This document shows positions 7,971-14,301 of a DNA stretch of 32,842 bases, one piece after another. The stretch is from Armatimonadetes bacterium CG06_land_8_20_14_3_00_66_21. GTDB lineage: Bacteria > Armatimonadota > Abditibacteriia > CG2-30-66-41. The position numbers were made by a program, and so were the translations under genes. Location: contig PEVN01000315.1 in assembly GCA_002779825.1 (NCBI GenBank), positions 6,983 through 39,824 on the forward strand, read 5' to 3'. The notes beneath the pieces are model-generated. The model was not told where the DNA came from. It did not search any database and worked only from the letters and a program-made list of their open reading frames with translations. Numbering within the stretch: position 1 is the first letter of the stretch; each line of letters starts with the position of its first letter.

Positions 7971-9077
7971 TCAGCGCGATCCGGGAGCCGCGGGCCCCGG
8001 GCACAACTGGCAGACCAGTGTTTCCATCGTCACCCGGCGGTCGCGCGACTGCCCATCGGCTCCTTTGAGTTGGAGGTCTGCGGTGAGCAGCAGCCGCGGG
8101 GCATTGCTCAGGTGCGTCCAAGAGAGGCGGCTGCATTGGCCGGTGAGCTTGCGGGCCAGCCAGCCCCGACCGGTCGTGCCCTTGACCACGTTGTGTTCTT
8201 TCGGCAGCCGGGCTTGCACTTCCTCAGGCAGCGTCTGCCAGGCGGCGGGACGGAAGCCTCTGTCCAGCAGGAACTTGGCCTGGCGCAGAAGCTGGAACTG
8301 CCGCAGCAGCATGGAGAGGATCATCTCGGGGGCCTGGCCCTGGGTGAGCAGGTCGTCGAGGATCCCCAGCGCCGTACTGAGCTTCCCGTCAGTGACGGCG
8401 TTGGTGAGCTGGAAGACGCTCTCCTCCACCGACTTCGTGGTCATCGCGTCGATGTCGGCGTTGGTGATTGCCTTGGCAGGCTCCACGTAGGCGGCGAGCT
8501 TGGCGACTTCCGATTGGATCAGCCCCAGCTCTGTACCGGTCCGCTGGAGCAGGAAGTGGGCTGACGACTTGGAGATCGACTTGCCGTGCTGCGCGGCAAG
8601 CTGCTGCACGCGGTTGGGCAGGTCGTCGCTCCGCAGGTCTGCCTGGGTGTACTCGTAGACAGCCCCAACCCCGCGAAGGGCCTTGGCAAGCGCTGTCGAG
8701 AGACCGTGCTCAGTCTTCGCGGAGCGGACATCGAGGATCAGGCACGTCGTCTCCGGAAGGCCAGCGACGTGGGGTGCCAGCGCGTTCTGCTCGTCGGTCC
8801 GGAGGTCATTCGCGTTGCGGACGACCACAACGCGCTTGGGCGTCAGGAACGGCATGGTGCTCGCCTGGCTGCGGATCTCCTTCGCGGTCGTCTCGCCGCC
8901 CTCGAGCCAGGTGATGTTGCCGACGGCCGATTCGCCCTCCAGAGCCAGCTCCACGAGCCGTTTCGCGGCGCGCGCCACCTCCGAGTGCTCGTTGCCGTAG
9001 AGCAGGTACACCGGCAGCAGCGGACCGGTGAAGGCGTCATCCAGGGGATCGAGTGCTTTCTTCTTCGCCGCTGCCAT
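7971..9077 (-). CDS. holA: DNA polymerase III delta subunit (clamp loader)
   Basis: HolA is the subunit of the clamp-loader complex that opens the sliding clamp on DNA. The 368 residues match the family in length and pattern. The N-terminal part reads 'PVYLLYGNEHSEVARAAKRL', the typical opening of a degenerate AAA+ domain. 'MPFLTPKRVVVVRNANDL' (about 74-91) and 'LPETTCLILDV' (about 107-117) follow. A helical lid and C-terminal collar occur where expected, with 'QRTGTELGLIQSEVAKLAAYV' split across the lid and 'LLRQFQLLRQAKFLL' in the collar region. As in other delta subunits, no P-loop is evident. The start ATG has only a weak Shine-Dalgarno site. It lies 15 nt after the stop of the upstream gene, so translation may be coupled. 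Confidence 0.93.
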   Translation of the reverse strand: MAAAKKKALDPLDDAFTGPLLPVYLLYGNEHSEVARAAKRLVELALEGESAVGNITWLEGGETTAKEIRSQASTMPFLTPKRVVVVRNANDLRTDEQNALAPHVAGLPETTCLILDVRSAKTEHGLSTALAKALRGVGAVYEYTQADLRSDDLPNRVQQLAAQHGKSISKSSAHFLLQRTGTELGLIQSEVAKLAAYVEPAKAITNADIDAMTTKSVEESVFQLTNAVTDGKLSTALGILDDLLTQGQAPEMILSMLLRQFQLLRQAKFLLDRGFRPAAWQTLPEEVQARLPKEHNVVKGTTGRGWLARKLTGQCSRLSWTHLSNAPRLLLTADLQLKGADGQSRDRRVTMETLVCQLCPGPAAPGSR

Positions 9078-9092
9078 GCTCAGTGTCGGCGC

Positions 9093-9947
9093 TCAAACCG
9101 CCGTCTCCTTGAGGTCTGCCACCGCCGCCTGCAGGCTGCCGTAGGTGAGGGCCAGTTCGCCCGACCTGCGCTTCCGCCGCACGAACCCGTAGTGCCGGGC
9201 GCGGTCCACCATGTTGAGGATGATGTCGGGCGGCGTGAGCAGCGTGCGGGCAAACTGGGACCCAACGAGCGTGTCGGCGGACAGCGTCTCAGTCCGGCCG
9301 CCGAACTCGTCGTACAACGCATAGACGAAGGTGGTGGTGGTGAGGTCGTTCTTGGCAGGGGAGAGCGCGTGCGGATGGCGGCGCAGGCTGCGGACCCGCC
9401 GACGGCAGACCAGCTCCGCGTCTGCCACAATCCCCAAAGCGCGCCGCAGCGAGGCGGGGCTGGGGCCGCGCCAGTTGCGCTTGGCGAACTCGACGACAAA
9501 CGGAGTCAGCAGAAAGGGGTCCTCGTCCAGCAGCCGTTGCCCGTTGAGCACTTGGAACTCGTCTCGCCTGAACCCGGCTGGTACTTCCTGTTCGATGAAG
9601 TAGGGGTAGAGAACCTCTCTGGCGAGCGCGCCGACGATCTCGTCGATCTGGGTCAGGCGGTAGAAGAGGAGCTGCGTGCGGGAGCTCCGGTCGCGGATCG
9701 CTGACACCAACTCCACGAACGGGCTGAGGTCCAGCCGCCCCTCGGGCGTCGCCAAGTACCGCTGGATGAGCTTGTTGGCGACGCCTTGGCGCGTAGCCCG
9801 GGAACGCTGCCGCAGCCCTTTGACAATTCGGTCGCGCAGCTCGGTGCGCGAGGTGCACTCGGGCGCCAGCGCAAGAGCGCGCAGGGCGTCCTCTCGATGG
9901 AAGCCGATGCTCAGGGAGTGGTAGCGGGGAGCGTTCTCTGGGACCAA
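9093..9947 (-). CDS. Unrecognised protein, weakly BrxA/DUF1819-like, upstream of holA
   Basis: The frame extends further upstream, but the likely start is TTG (9945-9947). GAGG lies 8 nt before it, a TACAAT -10 element at 9989-9984 lies just upstream, and the upstream residues look non-coding. The product is 284 residues, soluble and basic. Helical stretches 'LRQRSRATRQGVANKLIQRY' and 'RLTQIDEIVGALAREVLYPYF' resemble the pattern of BrxA/DUF1819, a small winged-helix-like DNA-binding protein of BREX loci. I make that link by eye and hold it loosely. The second half ('PSPASLRRALGIVADAEL', 'LLTPPDIILNMVDRARHYGFV') also looks like small helical, winged-helix-type DNA-binding sequence. No BREX genes are nearby, and it forms a two-gene unit with holA. 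Function is unknown. Confidence 0.72.
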   Translation of the reverse strand: MVPENAPRYHSLSIGFHREDALRALALAPECTSRTELRDRIVKGLRQRSRATRQGVANKLIQRYLATPEGRLDLSPFVELVSAIRDRSSRTQLLFYRLTQIDEIVGALAREVLYPYFIEQEVPAGFRRDEFQVLNGQRLLDEDPFLLTPFVVEFAKRNWRGPSPASLRRALGIVADAELVCRRRVRSLRRHPHALSPAKNDLTTTTFVYALYDEFGGRTETLSADTLVGSQFARTLLTPPDIILNMVDRARHYGFVRRKRRSGELALTYGSLQAAVADLKETAV

Positions 9948-9983
9948 GGGCGTTGCCTCGCGTGCGGGGTGTGCAACGGCGGT

Positions 9984-9989
9984 ATTGTA
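9984..9989 (-). promoter_or_regulatory. Probable -10 element for the gene upstream of holA
   Basis: TACAAT on the minus strand (five of six matches to TATAAT) lies 37 nt before the chosen TTG start, giving a predicted leader of about 30 nt. No good -35 hexamer is found 16-18 bp upstream, so it would be a weak or activator-dependent promoter. It is divergent from the promoter at 10040-10068. Confidence 0.4.
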
Positions 9990-10039
9990 CCTCACCGGTC
10001 CGGGCCGCGGAAGTGACCGGACCGGTGGAGACCCTCTGC

Positions 10040-10068
10040 TTGACGCGCCATTGGCGCACAGATAGAAT
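10040..10068 (+). promoter_or_regulatory. Near-consensus sigma70-type promoter, almost leaderless
   Basis: TTGACG (10040-10045), a 17-bp spacer and TAGAAT (10063-10068) match the housekeeping consensus at five of six positions in each hexamer. The start codon ATG at 10078 lies only 9 nt after the -10 element. Transcription starting at the usual distance (about 10074-10076) would leave a 2-4 nt leader. The GGAAG just before the ATG is too close to act as a Shine-Dalgarno site. It probably drives the five-gene plus-strand operon down to 19219. Confidence 0.75.
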
Positions 10069-10077
10069 ACCGGAAGC

Positions 10078-11274
10078 ATGAGCCCCCCTCTCACCCCTGC
10101 CGATGCCGTGAGCCCCGCGTTGCGTCAGGTCAAACGGGTCCTGTTAGCGCCGTTCCGGTTCCGTCAGTGGGTGACGCTGGCGATGGTTGCGCTCCTGGCG
10201 GGGGCCATTGGGGGAGGGGGCCGCGCGACCGCGCGCCTCGACCCAAACCGGATCCCCGGCGCATCGAAGGTAGGCGAGGCGCTGAAGCACTTCGACGGGC
10301 TCGCGGTGGCCGCGGTGGTCGTCGGCGTGGTCTTGATGTTGCTCCTGGGCCTGATCTTCACCTACCTCTCCGCGAAGTTCACGCTGGTATTCGTGGACGG
10401 AGTGATTCGCGGCGAGGTGCACGTCCGGCACGCGTGGCGGGAGTGCCACGACCAGGGAGAGTCGTACTTCTTCTGGCAGATCGGGCTGACGGCAGCGCTC
10501 CTTGCCACGCTGGCTGCCGCTGCTGGGGTCCCGCTGTGGCGGGCTTGGCGGCTGGGGCATGTCGGCATTGCAGGCGCGTGGTGGTTCGTCCTGCTGCTTG
10601 TGTTCGTGGTGCTGCCGCTCTGCGTTGCTGCGGGGCTGACGAGCATGGTGGCGAAGGACTTCGTCGTCCCGGTCATGTACGTCGAGCGGTGCCGCGTCTT
10701 GTCGGCGTGGCGGCGAGTGCTCCCGCTGCTCCGAGCGAACCTGAAGGCGTTTGCGCTCTACGCGTCGCTGAAGCTTGCGCTGGGTCTGGCTGCAGCCATA
10801 GGCGGGTTCCTGGTGGCGCTCGTCTCGATCATGTCGGTTGCGCTCGTCTTCCTCTTGCCTGCTGGGATCGCCGCGGCAGTGATCCTCGCGGTTGGCTGGA
10901 CATGGAGCCCGCTCAGCATCGCGCTGTGCGTGGTCTGCGGCTTGGTGGTCTTGGGCGCGGTGATGTTCCTGTACGCCTGTCTGTACCTGCCGGCCGCCGT
11001 GTTCTTCCGAGCCTATCCGCTGCTTGTGCTCGGGGGGATTGACCCCGGCTTGGCGACGCTGGACACAGCGTGGGGAGCGCCTGTGCCGGTGTTGCAGCCG
11101 CCGCCATACGTGGTGAACCCGCCGCCGCCGCCACCGAGGCCCGGTACCCCTGCAGCAGACTGGGCCCCGCGACCTTCGGCGGGCGCGGAAGAGGGGTCGG
11201 CTCCGGCGGACCCCGCCACCACCGAGAGCGACATGCTCGACCTGGAGGAATTTGCCGCGCCTGAAGGCGGCTGA
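10078..11274 (+). CDS. Multipass membrane protein with hexaproline C-terminal tail
   Basis: A polytopic inner-membrane protein with about six or seven hydrophobic segments, roughly at residues 32-50, 80-105, 137-158, 165-195, 225-245, 248-275 and 280-305. The N-terminal 'ALRQVKRVLLAPFRFRQWVTLAMVALLAGA' pattern (split over residues 14-43) and 'FTLVFVDGVIRGEVHVRHAW' near 100-119 are typical of bacterial membrane proteins related to DUF7544 and glycerophosphodiester-phosphodiesterase membrane domains. No catalytic domain is fused, and the function is unknown. The cytoplasmic tail (about 335-398) is Pro-rich and acidic, with six consecutive prolines at 348-353, a classic ribosome-stalling sequence. 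It is the first gene of a plus-strand operon; the next gene begins 16 nt after its stop. Confidence 0.8.
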   Translation: MSPPLTPADAVSPALRQVKRVLLAPFRFRQWVTLAMVALLAGAIGGGGRATARLDPNRIPGASKVGEALKHFDGLAVAAVVVGVVLMLLLGLIFTYLSAKFTLVFVDGVIRGEVHVRHAWRECHDQGESYFFWQIGLTAALLATLAAAAGVPLWRAWRLGHVGIAGAWWFVLLLVFVVLPLCVAAGLTSMVAKDFVVPVMYVERCRVLSAWRRVLPLLRANLKAFALYASLKLALGLAAAIGGFLVALVSIMSVALVFLLPAGIAAAVILAVGWTWSPLSIALCVVCGLVVLGAVMFLYACLYLPAAVFFRAYPLLVLGGIDPGLATLDTAWGAPVPVLQPPPYVVNPPPPPPRPGTPAADWAPRPSAGAEEGSAPADPATTESDMLDLEEFAAPEGG

Positions 11275-11290
11275 GAGGAATAGACCGCCC

Positions 11291-12271
11291 ATGTACGCCA
11301 AGTTGGCCACTGACGAACTCAAGACCGGCGAACCAATGGAAGTGGGGATGGTGCTGTGCCCCGACGACGATTGGGCGCAACGGATCATCCCCTTCCTTTG
11401 GCACAAAGGCGGCGCGTGGAATGCGCACACTGCCGGCGCCCTCAACGGCGAGATTCGCGACTTGGAGACGCGGTTCTACTTGGGGATCGTGGACGGGCGC
11501 CTCATCTGCAATGTGATGACGGTGGAATGGCGAGGCGTCGGCATTCTCGGGCATGTGTTCACTGTGCCGGACCAGCGTCGCAAGGGCGCGTGCAACTTGG
11601 TGATGGCGCGGCAGATGGAGGAGTTCCGGCAGCGCGGCGGCAGGTGTCTCTACCTGGGGACCGGCTACGACACCCACCCCTATCACATCTACCGTGGCTT
11701 CGGCTTCGGCGATGCCGCTCCGGAGTCGGGCTTCATGGTGTACACAACTATCCCGGAGTTCCACCAACAGCACTTCGCGCCGGCGGACTGCGCAGCGCGT
11801 GACGCGCAGTGGCGCGACTGGCCGGCGGCGAACGTGTTGACGGCAATCAAGGACGGACCGGTAGTCCGCAATGTCGGCTACGGCGCGTTCGGCATCGCCA
11901 ACTTCGAGGGCGCGTTCTGTACGCTGAGGGCGGATCTCGAGAGCGGCCACTGCTGCTGGGCGAAGGTGCTGGAAACCAAGGCGAATGCCCTCGTCGGCCT
12001 GGCGACGCTTGTCCCCGATGGCCGCTGGGGCGGTGGCAGCTACCTGTTCGACCTGTTTGTGCATCGGAGTTTCGTCGGCGAAGCGCACCTGCTGACCGAG
12101 ACCCTCGAATTCCCGGCAGGAAAAGTGCAGTCCCACATTGATGCCGAGGGGGACGCCCGCGGCGCACTGCTGGAGACCCTGGGGTTTGAGCGCGAGGCGA
12201 CACTGCGCTCGCAACTGCGCTTGGGCGATGCTCGGCACGACGTGGCGGCATATGCGCGACTGGCGACGTGA
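11291..12271 (+). CDS. GNAT-family N-acetyltransferase, two-domain
   Basis: Start ATG 11291 lies 16 nt after the previous stop, with GAGAGGAA (11273-11280) upstream; an earlier in-frame ATG would overlap the previous gene. The N-terminal half (about residues 15-155) has the GNAT signature: 'GHVFTVPDQRRKGACNLVM' (87-105) forms strand beta4 and the acetyl-CoA pyrophosphate loop (Q/RxxGxG/A type), and 'YRGFGF' (134-139) is the usual late motif. Residues about 190-326 form a second domain, possibly a degenerate GNAT copy ('HVAAYARLAT' ends it) that lacks a clear CoA loop. The substrate amine is not predictable. It is the second gene of the operon; the next start lies 13 nt past its stop. Confidence 0.85.
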   Translation: MYAKLATDELKTGEPMEVGMVLCPDDDWAQRIIPFLWHKGGAWNAHTAGALNGEIRDLETRFYLGIVDGRLICNVMTVEWRGVGILGHVFTVPDQRRKGACNLVMARQMEEFRQRGGRCLYLGTGYDTHPYHIYRGFGFGDAAPESGFMVYTTIPEFHQQHFAPADCAARDAQWRDWPAANVLTAIKDGPVVRNVGYGAFGIANFEGAFCTLRADLESGHCCWAKVLETKANALVGLATLVPDGRWGGGSYLFDLFVHRSFVGEAHLLTETLEFPAGKVQSHIDAEGDARGALLETLGFEREATLRSQLRLGDARHDVAAYARLAT

Positions 12272-12284
12272 ACTGGAGGTTCGC

Positions 12285-14285
12285 GTGTCTTCTGAGAACA
12301 CGGCAAGTGAGCGCCCTGCAAGCGAGAATGAACGGCCCGAAGAGAGCCCGCTGACGCCCGAAGAACAGCCGCAGGCAGACGGGGACAAGGTGGCGGAAGC
12401 CACTGCGCCCGCAGCGCCGGGTCCGGACCTGTTTGCGCCGGGTAGCCTCGGGACGGTGGCCGCCGCCAACCGCATTGTGCTGTCCCCGCTGGAGACGGGT
12501 CTGGCCTCGGCCGAAGGCGAGTTCACTCCGGAGCTGGTGAGCTACCTCGTAGCGCGGGCCCGGGGCGGCGTCGGTCTCGTCATGACCGAGGCGGTCAACG
12601 TCTCTGAAACTGGTCTGACAAACAGCCGGATGCCGCGGCTGACCACCAATGACCACATCGCCGGTCTGCGCACGCTTGCCGAGGAAGTCCACCGCGCGGG
12701 CGCCCCGCTGGCGGCGACGCTGACGCTCGGCCCCGTGGACGACGTCAACGCCTTGACGGCCGAAGAGCTGGCGCAACTTCAGGGGCAGTTCGCCGAGGCT
12801 GCCGGGCGGGCGCAGACTGCCGGTGCAGACGCCGTGGCGCTGGAACTCGGTAACGGTCACTTGTTGGGTCAGCTCCTGTCGCCCGCATCCAACGCGCGCG
12901 AGGACGAGTACGGTGGCAGCCTCGACAACCGACTGCGGCTCCCGCTGGCTGTGCTCGCCGCACTGCGCGAACGGGTCGGGGAGGACTTCCCGCTCCTGGC
13001 GTGTGTCACCGTCGACGAACGCCTGGAGGGCGGCGTGACGCCGGAGGAAGGCGTCGAGAGCGCTTGCCGCGTTTCGCGGGCTGGCGTACAGGGGCTGCTG
13101 ATCACTGTGGGCACGGTTCGTAGCCGGCAGTACGCGGCGCCGTGTCACTACGTGGTTCCGTTGCCTGCGCCGGCTCTGGCGGCGAAGGTGAAGGAAGCAG
13201 TGGTCGTGCCGGTCGTCGTTGCGGGCGGCATCCGGACGGTGGCGGAAGCCACGGAGATTCTCGCCGGGGGGCAGGCCGACTTCGTTGGGATGTCGCGGGC
13301 GCTGCTGGCCGATCCCGAGCTGCCGATGAAGCTGCGCACCGGCCGCGAAGCGAGCGTCGTGCCCTGCATCGGCTGCAACCAAGCCTGCGTCGTCGGGGAG
13401 GGTGGCGGGCGGCTGCTGCGCTGCGTGACCAACCCACGAGCAGGATTCGAGCATGAGCCGACTCCGCTTCGAATGCTCTCTCCGCGCGACTTGGTCGTCG
13501 TGGGTGGCGGACCGGCCGGCGTGGTTGCAGCGGTGACGGCGGCGCAGCGTGGCTTCCGGGTGACGTTGTTCGAGCAGGAGACTCAGATTGGCGGGCGCTT
13601 CCGGCTGGCCGCGGTTCCTCCGCACAAAGCGCTGCTGGGGCGGTACGTGGAGTGGCTGAAACAGGCGCTTGCCGACTCAACCGTCAAGGTCCGCCTGGGC
13701 GAGCGGGCCGACTACGAGACCCTCCGCGGCCTAGCGCCCGAGGTGGTGATTCTCGCTGGCGGCGCGTCGCTCGATTTGCCGGAGACGATCCCTGGGATCG
13801 CCGATCCGCTGCTGCCTGGCTTCGTGGTGAGCGCAGATGAGGTGCTTGCCGGCAAGGCACCCGTCGGCAAACGAGTCATGATCGTTGGCGCGCGCCGCGT
13901 CGGGCTGGAGACTGCCGATCTCCTGGCGGGAGATGGCCGGCACGTGATCGTCTGCGACAGCAGCCAGGCACCCGATGCGCTGGTTCCCGCTACCGTGCGG
14001 CCGCTCTTGGAGGAGCGCCTCAAGGCGAACAAGGTTGAGGTGCTGGCCGAGGCGACGGTCGTCCGCGTGCGCGACATGGTGGTCTTCGTCCGACAGGGGG
14101 GCCGGATCGTGCAGTACGACAGCCTTGACACGGTTGTCGTCGCCTGTGGCTGGCGGCGGAACGATGAATTGGCGAGTCGTTTGGCCGAACACGTCGCGAC
14201 CGTGGTTGTGGTCGGCGACGCCCGGAGCCCCCGCACGGCGATGGCCGCGATCCGAGAGGCGTACGAGACGGTGGCGAAGCTGTAG
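12285..14285 (+). CDS. Old-Yellow-Enzyme/2,4-dienoyl-CoA-reductase-like flavoprotein with altered active site
   Basis: Start GTG (12285) directly follows GGAGG (12275-12279); an alternative ATG at 12252 would overlap the previous stop. The domain order is that of trimethylamine dehydrogenase/2,4-dienoyl-CoA reductase. An acidic leader (1-45) is followed by an FMN-binding TIM barrel (about 48-358), then [4Fe-4S] cysteines 361, 364, 368 and 380 (C-x2-C-x3-C-x11-C). An FAD/NAD(P) module follows with 'VVVGGGPAGVVAA' (404-416) and a second Rossmann motif at 535-540 in which the middle Gly is Arg. The family's substrate-binding HGAHGY is changed: Glu187 and Asn190 replace the two His. The usual QLxHxGR loop is also shortened. 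Electron transfer from NAD(P)H through FAD and FeS to FMN is plausible; the substrate is probably not the usual enoyl thioester. Confidence 0.86.
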   Translation: MSSENTASERPASENERPEESPLTPEEQPQADGDKVAEATAPAAPGPDLFAPGSLGTVAAANRIVLSPLETGLASAEGEFTPELVSYLVARARGGVGLVMTEAVNVSETGLTNSRMPRLTTNDHIAGLRTLAEEVHRAGAPLAATLTLGPVDDVNALTAEELAQLQGQFAEAAGRAQTAGADAVALELGNGHLLGQLLSPASNAREDEYGGSLDNRLRLPLAVLAALRERVGEDFPLLACVTVDERLEGGVTPEEGVESACRVSRAGVQGLLITVGTVRSRQYAAPCHYVVPLPAPALAAKVKEAVVVPVVVAGGIRTVAEATEILAGGQADFVGMSRALLADPELPMKLRTGREASVVPCIGCNQACVVGEGGGRLLRCVTNPRAGFEHEPTPLRMLSPRDLVVVGGGPAGVVAAVTAAQRGFRVTLFEQETQIGGRFRLAAVPPHKALLGRYVEWLKQALADSTVKVRLGERADYETLRGLAPEVVILAGGASLDLPETIPGIADPLLPGFVVSADEVLAGKAPVGKRVMIVGARRVGLETADLLAGDGRHVIVCDSSQAPDALVPATVRPLLEERLKANKVEVLAEATVVRVRDMVVFVRQGGRIVQYDSLDTVVVACGWRRNDELASRLAEHVATVVVVGDARSPRTAMAAIREAYETVAKL

Positions 14286-14301
14286 GCCCTGGAGGGCGGG
14301 A

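Noticed and set aside
9948-10094. N-terminal extension of the gene upstream of holA
   Set aside because: The extra 49 residues look non-coding, cover the TACAAT promoter element and lack a ribosome-binding site; TTG 9947 has one.
13975-14301. Upstream extension of the alkaline-phosphatase-like gene
   Set aside because: It overlaps the flavoprotein gene out of frame and is Arg-rich shadow sequence; ATG 14302 has a strong GGAGG.
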